The notes below the pieces were generated by a model. It was not told the origin of the DNA. It made no database searches and worked only from the letters and a program-made list of their open reading frames with translations. A stretch of 64,000 nucleotides of DNA from Plantibacter sp. VKM Ac-2880 (GTDB taxonomy: Bacteria > Actinomycetota > Actinomycetes > Actinomycetales > Microbacteriaceae). A program made the position numbers and the translations under genes. The DNA is taken from contig NZ_JADKSJ010000001.1 in assembly GCF_015351235.1 (NCBI RefSeq), forward strand, positions 2,474,971 to 2,538,970, read 5' to 3'. This document shows positions 17,159 to 26,805 of the stretch, piece after piece. The first letter of the stretch is position 1. Each line of letters opens with the position of its first letter.

Positions 17159-17829
17159 GATGCCGTGACCCCGCCGTCGGTGGCCCGCGCGGGGGCCCCG
17201 GTGTCGATGCCGTGGATCGCGCCCATCCGTGCCGCCAGCGCCGGATTCCGATACGGTCCTGGCTCGCCGAGGGCCGCGATCACCCGCTCCACGACCTCGG
17301 CCGGCTTGTCCTGACTCATCTTCTCCTTGGCCTCGAACCGGGTCACGCGCATGCGGAAGCCGACCGTGCCGTGGACGATCCGGGCCGCGTACTCGCTGTT
17401 CGCGATCGTCCCGTTCATCAGGTACGGCTCGGGCAGGACCCGCTCGAAGTGGGCGACGAGGCGGTCGAGCACCCGCAGGTTCTCCTCGTCGGACAGCAGC
17501 TCGGGCACGCCGTAGAGGTGGGCGACCGCGAAGTTCCAGGTGGGCACCGCCGGCGTCGTGTCGTACCAACTCGGCGACACGTACCCCTGTGGACCGGAGA
17601 CGATCACCATCGCCTCATGCTGTCCGAGCTCGTGCAACCGCTCGTCCGGACGGCCGACATGGCTGAGGAGGACGATCCCGTCCTCATCCTCGTCGAGGAG
17701 CATCGGGTAGTGCGAGGAGACGAGACCCCGACCCGGCACGTGGCTGACCACCGTGGCCCAGGGGTGTTCACGCACCAGGGCGCGCACCGCCTCGACGTCG
17801 TCGAGCACGTACTCGTCGGTGTGCCTCAT
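17155..17829 (-). CDS. PaiB-like FMN-binding protein
   Basis: 224-aa member of the PaiB family (annotated as FMN-binding negative transcriptional regulators, split-barrel fold). Characteristic stretches are LVREHPWATVVSH, LVSSHYPMLLDEDEDGIVLLSH, AMVIVSGPQGYVSPSWY and VPTWNFAVAHLYG. The ATG at 17829 overlaps the stop of the HMG-CoA lyase gene by 4 nt. In this operon it could be a flavin-dependent enzyme rather than a regulator; sequence alone does not decide. Confidence 0.85.
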   Translation of the reverse strand: MRHTDEYVLDDVEAVRALVREHPWATVVSHVPGRGLVSSHYPMLLDEDEDGIVLLSHVGRPDERLHELGQHEAMVIVSGPQGYVSPSWYDTTPAVPTWNFAVAHLYGVPELLSDEENLRVLDRLVAHFERVLPEPYLMNGTIANSEYAARIVHGTVGFRMRVTRFEAKEKMSQDKPAEVVERVIAALGEPGPYRNPALAARMGAIHGIDTGAPARATDGGVTAS

Positions 17830-18806
17830 CTGCTGCCTCCAGTGGCGTTCGGGGTGTCGACCGCTGACGCTGCGGCCGCGAAGGCCGTCGCCACGTTCGA
17901 CGGGGCTCCGACGCCCCGGACCCGCGACAACCAGGCGGTCGTCGCGGCGAGGGCCTCGAGGTCGAGACCGGTCTCGATGCCGAGACCGTGGAGCATCCAC
18001 ACGAGGTCCTCCGTGGCGAGGTTACCGGTGGCGCCCTTCGCGTACGGGCAGCGACCCAGGCCGCCGACGGACGAGTCGAACTCCGCGACCCCGAGGGAGA
18101 GCGCCGCGTACACGTTCGCGAGTCCCTGACCGTAGGTGTCGTGGAGATGCAGGGCGACCGCGTCCACCGGGATCCCGGCGTCGAGCACGTCCCGGACCAT
18201 CCGCGTCGTGAGCCCCGGCGTCCCCACACCGATCGTGTCGCTGATGGCGACCGTCGTACAGCCGGCACGGTGCAGACGCACGACCGCATCGACGACCGTC
18301 GCCGGATCCACGGCACCCTCCCACGGATCACCGAACGCCATCGACACGTAGCCACGCACCGGGACGTCGGCGTCGGACGCCGCCACCACGACCTCCTCGG
18401 CCCGCTCGATGGCGCCCTCACGCGAGGTGTTGAGGTTGGCCCGCGCGAAGGACTCCGAGGCGCTGACGACCACCGACACCTCACGGATCCCGGCATCGAG
18501 CGCACGATGCAGGCCCCGCAGGTTCGGAACGAGGGCGACGGCGCGGCCCCCGGGCGGTACCTCGAGCCCCGCGACCAGTCGTTCCGCATCCGCGAACTGC
18601 GGGATCCACGTGGCAGGCACGAAACTCGTCACCTCGACGTCACGCGACCCCGCGTCGTACAGACGCCGACACAGCTCCGCCTTCACCGCGGTGGGCAGGA
18701 TGTCCGTCTCGGCCTGCAACCCGTCGCGCGGCGCCACCTCGTACACGCGCACGTGCGTCGGCAGCCCGTCGACCGGCTCCACCCGTGGCCGCGGGAGCCC
18801 GCTCAT
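17826..18806 (-). CDS. mvaB: Hydroxymethylglutaryl-CoA lyase
   Basis: 326-aa TIM-barrel lyase that splits (S)-HMG-CoA into acetyl-CoA and acetoacetate. Visible features: RDGLQAE (27-33, catalytic Arg/Asp), metal-binding HLHDTYGQ (H220, H222) and the family signature VGGLGRCPYAKGATGN with catalytic C253 (a GRCPYAK variant of the usual GGCPYA). The ATG at 18806 overlaps the HMG-CoA reductase stop. Its position directly after the reductase matches the mevalonate-catabolic mvaAB arrangement known from Pseudomonas mevalonii. Confidence 0.93.
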   Translation of the reverse strand: MSGLPRPRVEPVDGLPTHVRVYEVAPRDGLQAETDILPTAVKAELCRRLYDAGSRDVEVTSFVPATWIPQFADAERLVAGLEVPPGGRAVALVPNLRGLHRALDAGIREVSVVVSASESFARANLNTSREGAIERAEEVVVAASDADVPVRGYVSMAFGDPWEGAVDPATVVDAVVRLHRAGCTTVAISDTIGVGTPGLTTRMVRDVLDAGIPVDAVALHLHDTYGQGLANVYAALSLGVAEFDSSVGGLGRCPYAKGATGNLATEDLVWMLHGLGIETGLDLEALAATTAWLSRVRGVGAPSNVATAFAAAASAVDTPNATGGSR

Positions 18807-20077
18807 ACGGTTCCGGCCCGGAGCTCGTCGAGGACCTCGCGCGCGTACTCGACCCGGATCCGGCGGTCGGCGACGATCCGCGCCGCCACCGCTCCGATCT
18901 CGTCCACCGTCGCACCGGCGCTCGCCGCGATCGTCCTCGCGTGCAGGGTCATGTGGCCGCGCTGGATACCCTCGGCGGCGAGCGCCCGACAGGCGGCCAG
19001 GTTCTGCGCGAGGCCGACGGAGGCGATGACGGCCGCCAGTTCCCGGGCCGTCTCCACGCCGAGGAGGGTGACGCCCGCCTGCGCGGTCGGGTGCGCCTTC
19101 GTGGCTCCCCCGACGAGCCCGACGGCCAGCGGGACCTCGATCGTGCCGACGAGGTTCCCGTCGGCGTCCTGTTCGAACTGCGACAGCGCCGAGTACCGGC
19201 CGGATCGCGCGGCGTGGGAGTGGCATCCCGCTTCGACCGCGCGGGTGTCGTTGCCGGTGGCGAGCACGACGGCGGTGATGCCGTTCATGATGCCCTTGTT
19301 GTGCGTGGCCGCCCGGTACGGGTCGGCTTCGGCGAAGGCGCTCGCGGCGACGATGTCGGCGACCACCTGTGGGCCGCCGAGGAGTTCGGCGTCGAACACG
19401 GCCCGGGCACGGGTGATGCGCTGGTCGGCCTTGTTCGTGAGGATCCGCAGGAGGGTGCGCGAGCCGGCGATCTCGGCGAGACGCGGTGCGATCGCCTCCG
19501 CCATGGTGTTGACGGCGTTCGCGCCCATGGCGTCACGGACGTCGACGTGGAGGTGGACGATGACCTGTGTGCCCACCCGCGTCGGCAGGACCCTGACCTC
19601 GATGTCCCTGGCACCCCCACCGAAGGAGACGAGGATCGGGTCCAACTCGTTCGCGAGGGCGAGGAGTTCCTCACGCGCCTCCAGGACCCGGAGTCGTGCG
19701 GCGTGCGGGTCGACCGCGTCGAGGATCTGGATCTGCGCGATCATCACGTCACCCGACGACGAGGTGCGGAACCCGCCGTGCACCCGTGCGATCCGGGCCG
19801 CGTTGGAGGCCGCAGCGACGACGCTCGGTTCCTCCGTCGCCATGGGGACGAGGCGGTCCTCGCCGTCGACGGTGAAGTTGGTGGCGACGCCCACCGGGAT
19901 GGCGATGACGCCGACGACGTTCTCGACCAGGTGGTCCGCCTGGGCGATCGACAGCCCGGCGTCGGGATGCAGGGCGGCGAGCGCCTCGGCCGGCACGCCG
20001 GCACCCTCGGCGACGAGCTCGAGTCGCTCGTCGGTGGTGTGGTCGCGCAGCCCTTGGATTCGGCTGTTTCTCGGCAT
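18803..20077 (-). CDS. mvaA: Hydroxymethylglutaryl-CoA reductase, class II
   Basis: 424-aa class II HMG-CoA reductase. ATEEPSVVAAASNAARIARV supplies the catalytic Glu (E82/E83). THNKGIMNGITAVVLATGND holds K261 and D277, and EGIQRGHMTLHAR holds H375. The K-D-H spacing equals that of the P. mevalonii enzyme (267, 283, 381). It interconverts mevalonate, CoA and HMG-CoA with NAD(P); with an adjacent lyase the oxidative, catabolic direction is likely. ATG 20077 is preferred over 20104 because it precedes the conserved PRNSRIQGL start. It heads the six-gene operon, divergent from a GAF regulator. Confidence 0.93.
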   Translation of the reverse strand: MPRNSRIQGLRDHTTDERLELVAEGAGVPAEALAALHPDAGLSIAQADHLVENVVGVIAIPVGVATNFTVDGEDRLVPMATEEPSVVAAASNAARIARVHGGFRTSSSGDVMIAQIQILDAVDPHAARLRVLEAREELLALANELDPILVSFGGGARDIEVRVLPTRVGTQVIVHLHVDVRDAMGANAVNTMAEAIAPRLAEIAGSRTLLRILTNKADQRITRARAVFDAELLGGPQVVADIVAASAFAEADPYRAATHNKGIMNGITAVVLATGNDTRAVEAGCHSHAARSGRYSALSQFEQDADGNLVGTIEVPLAVGLVGGATKAHPTAQAGVTLLGVETARELAAVIASVGLAQNLAACRALAAEGIQRGHMTLHARTIAASAGATVDEIGAVAARIVADRRIRVEYAREVLDELRAGTV

Positions 20078-20261
20078 GGCTCGCCCTTCGGTACAGGCAG
20101 ACACCGGGTCCTCGGCGCTGCGGTCATGATGACCCTACGAGCGGGGATCATCGACGGCGATGGGCGGATGACTCAGTGGATCGGCGATCGTGTGGCTGAA
20201 TGACACACGCCGCTCGACGGACGATCACCTTAGACTCCTGAGGGACCAGTCAGGAGACCCG
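20078..20261. promoter_or_regulatory. Divergent control region between mvaA operon and GAF regulator
   Basis: 184-nt intergenic region. TAGACT (20231-20236) fits a TANNNT -10 box for the plus-strand regulator. The SD AGGAG (20252-20256) is 5 nt before its ATG and is tied up in the hairpin annotated at 20235-20256. A weak purine run GAAGGG precedes the mvaA ATG. No further open frame. Confidence 0.45.
20235..20256 (+). promoter_or_regulatory. Hairpin occluding the ribosome site of the GAF regulator gene
   Basis: CTCCTGA (20235-20241) pairs perfectly with TCAGGAG (20250-20256), leaving an 8-nt loop. The right arm contains the Shine-Dalgarno AGGAG of the gene starting at 20262, so folding would hide the ribosome site. 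Confidence 0.45.
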
Positions 20262-22079
20262 ATGCGAAAGCCTGCCGACGCGCGAACGGCCACCGGTTTC
20301 GATCACGCCGATGCCGATCCCCAGCAGGAACTGGTCCGGCTGCGACGCCGCGAACACGAGCTGTCCGCCCTGTTCTCGAGCGCCCGCGAACTCGCCGAGC
20401 TGCGGGACAGCGACGCCGTCCTCGCCCGGCTCGTCCAGCGCGCGCACGAGATGATGGGCGTCGACCTCGCCTACCTGTCCGAGTTCGACCCGGTCACCCA
20501 CGAGCTGCGGGTCCGTGAGACGAGCGGCTCCGTCAGCCCCTCGTTCCAGACGCTCCGCGTGCCGCCGGGTCGTGGACTCGCGAGCGTCGTCGTCGAATCA
20601 CGGACGGCGCAGTGGGTCGCCGAGTACTCCGACTACACGACCGATCGACACGAACGCGGGATCGACGACGCGGTCGCGGCGGAAGGGCTCGTCTCGCTGC
20701 TCGGTGTCCCGATGCTCACGAGTGACGACGTGCTCGGCGTGCTGTTCGTGGGCAACCGCGAGCGGAAGGACTTCTCCGCCGAGGAGGTCGCCCTCCTGTC
20801 GGCGCTCGCCGACCACGCCTCGGTGATCCTGCAGACGACGCAGACCCTGCGTGACCTGCAGGACTCGGAGGACGCCAGCCGACGGACGCTCGCCGACCTC
20901 ACGGCGCACCTCGTCGAGCGCGACCGGGCGAACACCGTCCACCAGGAACTCGTACAGGCCGTGCTCGCCGGGGGTGGGTTCGCGCCGGTCGCGGAGACGC
21001 TCGCCACCGCGCTCGGCCGGGCCGTCGCCGTGACGGACGCGCAGGACCGCGTCATCGCCGCCGCCGGCCTGCCGCTCTCGGCCGGCATGCTCGACCTCGA
21101 CGACGACGCCCGAGCGGCCATCGCCGAGAGCCGACGTTCCGGGCACTGCGTCACGGTCGCGAGTGGCGGCGTCGGGGCGATCGCCGCCCTGTCGGCCGGG
21201 ACCCGGCACTTCGGTGCCCTGATCCTCGGTGACGGGGCGTTCGAGCTCGGTGCCGTCGACATCCGCACCGTCGAACGTGCCGCCCAGGTCGCGGCGCTCC
21301 TCGAACTCCAGCAGGAGGCCGCGTCCGGTGCCGACCACCGCATCCGCAGCGAACTCATCGCCGATCTCCTCGACGACGTGCCGGAACGGCGGACCGACGT
21401 CGAGCGGCGTGCGCGTCGTCTGGGGATCGACCTGCAGGCGCTCGACTCCCTGCTGCTGCTCGCGGTCCCGGGTGACCAGCAGACCGCGGCCGCCCGCGCC
21501 CTCAGCCGGCAACTGGACGACCACGACCTCGTCGGCGAGTACCGCGGGTACGTCGTGGCCGCGCACGCCTCCGATCGTCGACCCCTCGACGCCGAGGCGC
21601 TCCGTCGGCACATCGCGACCGGCCTCCAGCATCCGGTCGTCGCCGTCGTCCCCCGTGCGGCTCCCGGAGCCCTCGCCTCCTCGTTCACGACCGCGATGCG
21701 CACCGCCAGACTCATCGCGGCGCTCGAACTGACGGACCTGACCGCGTCGGCCGACGACTTCCTCCCCTATTCGGCGATCTTCGACACCGATGCGCGTGCG
21801 CTGGCGGACTTCCTCCGCGACACCATCGGACTCGTCCGACGGTACGACGCGGAGCGGAACGCGGACCTGCTCGGCACCCTGCGCGCGTTCGTCCGGAACA
21901 ATGCGAGCCCCACCCGCACGGCGCGGGCCCTGAACTTCCACACGAACACCATCCTGCAGCGACTCGACCGCCTCGACCAGGTGCTCGGCGCCTCGTGGCG
22001 CGAGGACGAGCGCATGTTCCGGATCGGCATCGCCGTCCGCCTCGACGAGCTCCGGGAGCAGTTGCAGGCCGGACGGTAG
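20262..22079 (+). CDS. GAF-domain, PucR/CdaR-like transcriptional regulator
   Basis: 605-aa regulator. An N-terminal helix (about 20-50), a GAF domain (about 50-200; LVQRAHEMMGVDLAYLSEFD, GLVSLLGVPMLTSDDVLGVLFVGN), a middle region, and a C-terminal PucR-type helix-turn-helix (about 545-595; LLGTLRAFVRNNASPTRTARALNFHTNTILQRLDRLD). ATG 20262 is chosen over an earlier start because AGGAG lies 5 nt upstream. It is transcribed divergently from the mvaA operon and closely resembles the regulator at 29065-31011, so both probably control this catabolic locus. Confidence 0.88.
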   Translation: MRKPADARTATGFDHADADPQQELVRLRRREHELSALFSSARELAELRDSDAVLARLVQRAHEMMGVDLAYLSEFDPVTHELRVRETSGSVSPSFQTLRVPPGRGLASVVVESRTAQWVAEYSDYTTDRHERGIDDAVAAEGLVSLLGVPMLTSDDVLGVLFVGNRERKDFSAEEVALLSALADHASVILQTTQTLRDLQDSEDASRRTLADLTAHLVERDRANTVHQELVQAVLAGGGFAPVAETLATALGRAVAVTDAQDRVIAAAGLPLSAGMLDLDDDARAAIAESRRSGHCVTVASGGVGAIAALSAGTRHFGALILGDGAFELGAVDIRTVERAAQVAALLELQQEAASGADHRIRSELIADLLDDVPERRTDVERRARRLGIDLQALDSLLLLAVPGDQQTAAARALSRQLDDHDLVGEYRGYVVAAHASDRRPLDAEALRRHIATGLQHPVVAVVPRAAPGALASSFTTAMRTARLIAALELTDLTASADDFLPYSAIFDTDARALADFLRDTIGLVRRYDAERNADLLGTLRAFVRNNASPTRTARALNFHTNTILQRLDRLDQVLGASWREDERMFRIGIAVRLDELREQLQAGR

Positions 22080-22093
22080 CCGAGGTCGCCGGT

Positions 22094-22519
22094 TCAGCGT
22101 TCCGCATCCGTGGGGAAGGCCTCCTCGCCGGATTGCGGGAACGGGCTCCCCGTGGGCGGGCCGAAGACGAGGATCATCTCGGCGACGGCGTCGGACTCGT
22201 TGCGGACACCGTGGACGAGCCCGGCCGGCGCGTAGAACGCGTCGCCTGATCGCAACAGCCTCCGATGCTCGCCCGAGGTCACGACGAGCTCGCCGCCGGT
22301 GACGACGTACAGTTCGTCGGAGCTGTTCGGCGAACAGCTCGCGTCGTCACCCTCCAGGTGGAGATGCTCACCCTCGGCCGCTCCCGGTTCGAGGCGGTAC
22401 CGCATGACCGAGGACGGCAGGGCCGTGGTCTGCTGGAAGTACCACTCCAGATCGATCCGGCCGGGGCCCTCGTACAGCGCCACCTCGTGGGCGTTGTCGC
22501 CGAGTCGTTGCACGCGCAT
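22094..22519 (-). CDS. Cupin-domain protein
   Basis: 141-aa single-cupin protein. [32 protein letters not shown] and [18 protein letters not shown] carry the two cupin motifs with His/Glu metal-ligand candidates. It is the last gene of the flavoenzyme/peptide-importer operon, 36 nt after the second ATPase gene. Small cupins of this type can be isomerases, dioxygenases or sensors; function here is unknown. Confidence 0.82.
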   Translation of the reverse strand: MRVQRLGDNAHEVALYEGPGRIDLEWYFQQTTALPSSVMRYRLEPGAAEGEHLHLEGDDASCSPNSSDELYVVTGGELVVTSGEHRRLLRSGDAFYAPAGLVHGVRNESDAVAEMILVFGPPTGSPFPQSGEEAFPTDAER

Positions 22520-22555
22520 CGGGTTCCTCCTGCTGGTCGTCGATCGGTGGTGGGG

Positions 22556-23329
22556 TCAGGTCCGGTAGAGGACGGGCATCGACTCAAGGAGTTCCCGCGT
22601 GTAGGCGTCCTGCGGCCTCGTCATGACCTGCTCCCCCGTTCCCTCCTCGACGACGCGGCCGTTCCGCATGACCGCCACCCGATGCGCCACGTGGTGGACG
22701 ACCGCGAGGTTGTGGGTGATGAACAGGTAGGTGACGCCGGTCTCCTCCTGGAGACGGACGAGCAGGTTGAGCACCTGGGCTTGGACGGACACGTCGAGGG
22801 CCGAGGTCGGCTCGTCCAAGACGACGAACTCCGGCTTCGCCGCCATGGCCCGGGCGATCGCGATGCGTTGCCGTTGTCCGCCGGAGAACTCGTGCGGGAA
22901 CCGACCGGCGGCGTCTCCGGGGAGTCCCACCTGGTGGAGCGACTCGACGACCCGTGCCCGACGCCCGGCCGCGCCCATACCCGCCGCCACGAGCGGTTCG
23001 GCGATGGACCGTGCCACGGTGAAGCGCGGGTCGAGGGAGTCGTTGGGGTCCTGGAACACCATCTGCACGCGACGGCGGTGCGTGCGCAACGCCGACCCGC
23101 GGAGCCGCGAGACGTCGCCGCCGTCGAACTCGACACGGCCCGAACTGGGGCGGCGCATCAGCAGGATCGCGCGAGCGAGCGTGCTCTTCCCGGAGCCGGA
23201 CTCGCCGACGAGGCCCAGGGTCTCGCCGCGGCGTACCTCGAGGGACACGTCGTCGAGGGCGAGCGTGGCGTGCTCGCCGTGGCCGAACCGCTGCGTGACG
23301 CCGTCGACGCGGAGCAGGGTGTCGTTCAT
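22556..23329 (-). CDS. Peptide/nickel-type ABC transporter ATP-binding protein (OppF-like)
   Basis: 257-aa ATPase. Walker [11 protein letters not shown]-loop [14 protein letters not shown], signature [16 protein letters not shown], Walker [15 protein letters not shown], switch [10 protein letters not shown]. The absence of a long C-terminal oligopeptide domain is normal for OppF. It overlaps the preceding ATPase gene by 4 nt. With OppD it energises the dipeptide-type importer encoded here. Confidence 0.93.
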   Translation of the reverse strand: MNDTLLRVDGVTQRFGHGEHATLALDDVSLEVRRGETLGLVGESGSGKSTLARAILLMRRPSSGRVEFDGGDVSRLRGSALRTHRRRVQMVFQDPNDSLDPRFTVARSIAEPLVAAGMGAAGRRARVVESLHQVGLPGDAAGRFPHEFSGGQRQRIAIARAMAAKPEFVVLDEPTSALDVSVQAQVLNLLVRLQEETGVTYLFITHNLAVVHHVAHRVAVMRNGRVVEEGTGEQVMTRPQDAYTRELLESMPVLYRT

Positions 23330-24195
23330 CGGACCTCCTCCAGGACCGCCGGGGCGTCGGCGAAGTCGTTGTCGGCGGGGATGACCGCCAGTGGTGACCG
23401 GACCGGAACCGAGGGCCGCGGGATGCTCTCGAGCAGCGCCTTCGTGTACGGATGCCGTGGGTCGGCGAGGACCCGCTCGGCGCGGCCGGTCTCGACGATG
23501 CGCCCGCGATACATGACGGCGATCCGTTCGCAGAGCTGTCCGATGACCCCGAGATCGTGGCTGATGAAGAGCACCCCCATCCCCGTCTCGTCGCGCAGGG
23601 TCCGGAGCAGCTCGAGGATCTGCGCCTGCACGGTCACGTCGAGGGCGGTCGTCGGCTCGTCGGCGACGAGCAGGGTCGGTCCGGCGGCCACCGCGATGGC
23701 GATCACGACTCGCTGGCGTTGACCGCCGGACAGTTGGTGGGGGTAGTAGCCGAGCCGACGTTCCGCGTCGGGCATCCGCACGAGGTGGAGGATCTCCAAC
23801 GCCCGTGCCCCGGCCGTCCGCTTGTCGGCGACGCCGTGGATCCGGAGGACCTCGGCGATCTGCGCCCCGATCCGCATGCACGGGTTGAGGGCCGACATCG
23901 GCTCCTGGAACACCATCGAGGCGCGCGAACCGCGGAGCGTCGACCAGTCGCGTTCCGTGGCGCCCTGCATGTCGGTCCCCGCGACGTCGATTCGGGACGC
24001 CGTGACCGTCGCCGAGTCCGGCAGCAGCCCCATCATCGCGAGGGCGATGCTGGACTTGCCGCTCCCGGACTCGCCGATCACCCCGACGATCTCCCCCGGA
24101 CCGACACGCAGGGACACGTCCTGCACCGATGGCGCAGCGCCGCCGTAGGCGATGCTCAGCCCCTCCACGTGGAGGGCGTCGACGTCTCGATCCAT
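23326..24195 (-). CDS. Peptide/nickel-type ABC transporter ATP-binding protein (OppD-like)
   Basis: 289-aa ATPase: Walker [13 protein letters not shown]-loop [15 protein letters not shown], signature [16 protein letters not shown], Walker [15 protein letters not shown], and a C-terminal oligopeptide-transporter segment ([29 protein letters not shown]). It is separated from the binding-protein gene by 58 nt and is part of the same minus-strand operon. Confidence 0.93.
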   Translation of the reverse strand: MDRDVDALHVEGLSIAYGGAAPSVQDVSLRVGPGEIVGVIGESGSGKSSIALAMMGLLPDSATVTASRIDVAGTDMQGATERDWSTLRGSRASMVFQEPMSALNPCMRIGAQIAEVLRIHGVADKRTAGARALEILHLVRMPDAERRLGYYPHQLSGGQRQRVVIAIAVAAGPTLLVADEPTTALDVTVQAQILELLRTLRDETGMGVLFISHDLGVIGQLCERIAVMYRGRIVETGRAERVLADPRHPYTKALLESIPRPSVPVRSPLAVIPADNDFADAPAVLEEVR

Positions 24196-24253
24196 GGGTC
24201 AGACCAGCTTTCGCTCGGGTGGTGCGGGAGGGATGAAGCGGCGGACGACGGGG

Positions 24254-25825
24254 CTACTGGCTCAGCCAGGCCTCGTCGAGGCGGTACCGGGAGTAGTACG
24301 CGTCGCTCTGGTAGTCGTGCAACTTCGCGCTGTCCCAGACCTCGAAGTAGACCGGGACCGCGACCGGCACGATCTCCAACACCTGCTCGGCCGCCTCTTC
24401 CGCCAGCTGGTCGACGAGCTTCGCGTACTCCGCCGGATCCGAGGCGCTCTTCGCCTGCTGGAACAGCTCTCGTGCGGCGTCCGCCTCGGGGTTGCCCTCC
24501 CAGTGGTTGTACACGCCGCCGTCGACGAGCACGGGGTCGTAGTAGAACAGCGACGCGGCGCGGGGGCTGCCCGGGATGGCGACGAGGTCCGTCCAGCTCT
24601 CGCCGGTCGTGAAGACCGGAGCGATCTCCGACAGCGGCTTCGCGTCGAGCTTCAGGGTGATCCCCGATTCGGCGAGCTGCTGCTGCATCATCTCGTAGAC
24701 GGGGTGGTGCGACTGCGCGATGTCGCCCATGTAGCTGAGCGTGATGGTCGGGTTCGGCTGGCCGGCGTCCGCGAGGAGCTGCTTCGCCTGATCGACGTCG
24801 CGCTCGTAATAGGGCAGGCCCGCCGGGTCGAGGGCACCGGGGTCACCGGCCGGGGGCACGAACGAGAGCGCGGCATAGCCGAGCATCGCCGTGTCGACGA
24901 GCGCCTGGCGGTCGAGGGACAGTGCGACGGCCCGACGGACGTCGATATCGGCGAGCGGTCCGGTCTCCGGGTTGATGTAGATGGCGAGGTTCTGACGGTA
25001 GGAGGCCTCACCGAGGGTGAAGCCCGCCTGGACGGCCTGATCGGCGAGGCTGCCGTCGATGAAGTACGCGGCCTGGATGCTCCCCTGCTGCAGCGCGGCG
25101 AGCCGCGCGGACTCGTCGGGGATGAAGTCGAAGACGATCTCGTCCAGGTACGGCTTCGTGTCCTGCCAGGCGTTCTCGTTCTTCTCCATCGTGACGCTGA
25201 CACCGTCGCTCCAGTCGGTCACCTGGAACGCGCCGGTCCCGAAGGTCGTCCGCTGCCGCTCGTCGGGTGTCGCGGCCCCGTACCCCTCCTCACTCACGAT
25301 GAAGAACGTCTGGCGGGCGGACACGGCGTCCAGGAAGGTGCCGTCCGGTGCGCTGAACCGGAACGTGACCTGGGTGTCTCCGGTCTTCTCGATGCTGGAG
25401 ACGTTGGCGAGGTACGTGCTCGCGGAGGTGGTCGCCTCCTTCATCAGGTTGAAGGAGTACACGACGTCGTCGGCGCTGAACGCGCTGCCGTCGGCGAAGG
25501 TGACGTCGTCGCGCAGTTCGAACACCCAGGTGAGCTCGTCCGGCTGGGACCACTCGGTGGCGAGGGCGGGGACGACCTCACCGTCATCGTCCTTCGCGAG
25601 GAGCGTGTCGTAGGCGACCGCGTTGATGACCTCGGCGGCGATCGCACTGGCCGCCATCGGATCGAGACCGCCCGCGGACGGTTCGGCTGGAACACCCCAG
25701 TGGAGGGTGCCACCGGCGACGGGGTCGCCGCCCGAGTCGCCGGCCGGACCGGACGGCGCACAGCCGCTGAGCGCGAGGGACGCCGCCACGATGGCGACCG
25801 TCCCCACGAGGATGCGAGTCTTCAT
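24254..25825 (-). CDS. Peptide-type ABC transporter substrate-binding lipoprotein (SBP family 5)
   Basis: 523-aa lipoprotein; signal peptide with lipobox LSGC, lipidated C22. The mature part fits the OppA/DppA family 5: GGTLHWGVPAEPSAGGLDPM, WVFELRDDVTFADGSAFSADDV (a signature of the family), RRAVALSLDRQALVD and GDPGALDPAGLPYYERDVDQAKQLLADAGQPN. It starts at the ATG at 25825, overlapping the permease stop by 4 nt. It sets the ligand specificity of the importer; the neighbourhood suggests a peptide-like amide conjugate (inference). Confidence 0.92.
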   Translation of the reverse strand: MKTRILVGTVAIVAASLALSGCAPSGPAGDSGGDPVAGGTLHWGVPAEPSAGGLDPMAASAIAAEVINAVAYDTLLAKDDDGEVVPALATEWSQPDELTWVFELRDDVTFADGSAFSADDVVYSFNLMKEATTSASTYLANVSSIEKTGDTQVTFRFSAPDGTFLDAVSARQTFFIVSEEGYGAATPDERQRTTFGTGAFQVTDWSDGVSVTMEKNENAWQDTKPYLDEIVFDFIPDESARLAALQQGSIQAAYFIDGSLADQAVQAGFTLGEASYRQNLAIYINPETGPLADIDVRRAVALSLDRQALVDTAMLGYAALSFVPPAGDPGALDPAGLPYYERDVDQAKQLLADAGQPNPTITLSYMGDIAQSHHPVYEMMQQQLAESGITLKLDAKPLSEIAPVFTTGESWTDLVAIPGSPRAASLFYYDPVLVDGGVYNHWEGNPEADAARELFQQAKSASDPAEYAKLVDQLAEEAAEQVLEIVPVAVPVYFEVWDSAKLHDYQSDAYYSRYRLDEAWLSQ

Positions 25826-26805
25826 TGCTGCCTCTTCTCTGGAGCGTCGTCCGTGGACGCCGCGTCGATGGTGGTGCTGGATGACGTACCGTGCTGCGCT
25901 GCCGCGGCTGCCCGACGCCGGCGTGGGCGACCGAGCGAGAACGCGGGTTCCCGTCTCGGCGCGAAGTAGTCCTGCAGCCCGTCGGCGAGGAGGTTCCACG
26001 CGGCCGACAGCAGGATGATCACGAGGGAGGGGAGGATGATCAGCAGCGGCTGCACCTGCATGAACCGCGTGAACTCACTGATCATGCGACCGGCTGATGG
26101 CTCGGGGGCTTGGACGCCCTGTCCGAGGTAGCTGAGGGCGGCCTCGATGAGGACCACCTGCGAGGCGACGGAGGCGAACTGCACGAACAGCGGTGTCAGC
26201 ACGTTGGGCAGCAGGTGCTCCGCGATCACGCGGTGTCCACGCACGCCGCTCAGGGTGGCCGCGAGGACGAAGTCCCGCTCGCGCAGGGCGATGACCGGGG
26301 CCCGCATGACGCGGGCGAAGCCCGGAGCGAACACGAGACCCAGCGCGATGATGAGCGGCCACGGCCCGGTGCCGATGACGACCCCGACCACGAGGGCGAC
26401 GAGGATCGCCGGCAGGGCGAGCGCCGCGTCCACGATCCGCATGATGATCGCGTCGACCCAACCGCCGAGGTACCCCGCCACCAGCCCCAGGGCCGTCCCG
26501 ATGACGGCACCGAGCAGCGCGGCGGCCCCCGAGATGAGCAGGCTGGTCCGCGCGGCGAGCGCCAGCCGGGTGAGGTTGTCGCGGCCGAGGTTGTCGGTGC
26601 CGAGGAGGTGGTCGAGCGTGGGTCCGGCGAGTGCCGCGCCGGACGCCGCGAACGGGTCGTATGGCGGTGCGAGGGTCATCCAGGCGGCGAGCAGGAGGAT
26701 GCCGACGAGGATGGCGGATCCGCTCCAGAAGGCAGGGCCGAACCGGTTGCGGCGTCGGCGTCTGCCGACGACCGTTGCGAGCGCGATGGCGCGGGTGACC
26801 GTCAT
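25822..26805 (-). CDS. Peptide-type ABC transporter permease (OppC/DppC-like)
   Basis: 327-aa membrane protein with a cytoplasmic basic N-terminus, about six helices and the inner-membrane coupling motif (EHLLPNVLTPLFVQFAS). HLLGTDNLGRDNLTRL is a DppC hallmark. The last 40 residues are a basic, low-complexity tail (RRRRAAAAAQHG). It overlaps both neighbours by 4 nt. Confidence 0.91.
   Translation of the reverse strand: MTVTRAIALATVVGRRRRRNRFGPAFWSGSAILVGILLLAAWMTLAPPYDPFAASGAALAGPTLDHLLGTDNLGRDNLTRLALAARTSLLISGAAALLGAVIGTALGLVAGYLGGWVDAIIMRIVDAALALPAILVALVVGVVIGTGPWPLIIALGLVFAPGFARVMRAPVIALRERDFVLAATLSGVRGHRVIAEHLLPNVLTPLFVQFASVASQVVLIEAALSYLGQGVQAPEPSAGRMISEFTRFMQVQPLLIILPSLVIILLSAAWNLLADGLQDYFAPRREPAFSLGRPRRRRAAAAAQHGTSSSTTIDAASTDDAPEKRQQ

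Noticed and set aside
18803..20077. HMG-CoA reductase as part of isoprenoid biosynthesis
   Set aside because: Not excluded, but coupling to HMG-CoA lyase and absence of mevalonate kinase or HMG-CoA synthase genes nearby make a catabolic role the better reading.
17988..20129. Long plus-strand open frame opposite the HMG-CoA lyase and reductase genes
   Set aside because: It is an antisense shadow created by high GC; the minus-strand proteins carry full catalytic motifs and overlapping starts, the plus-strand one has none.
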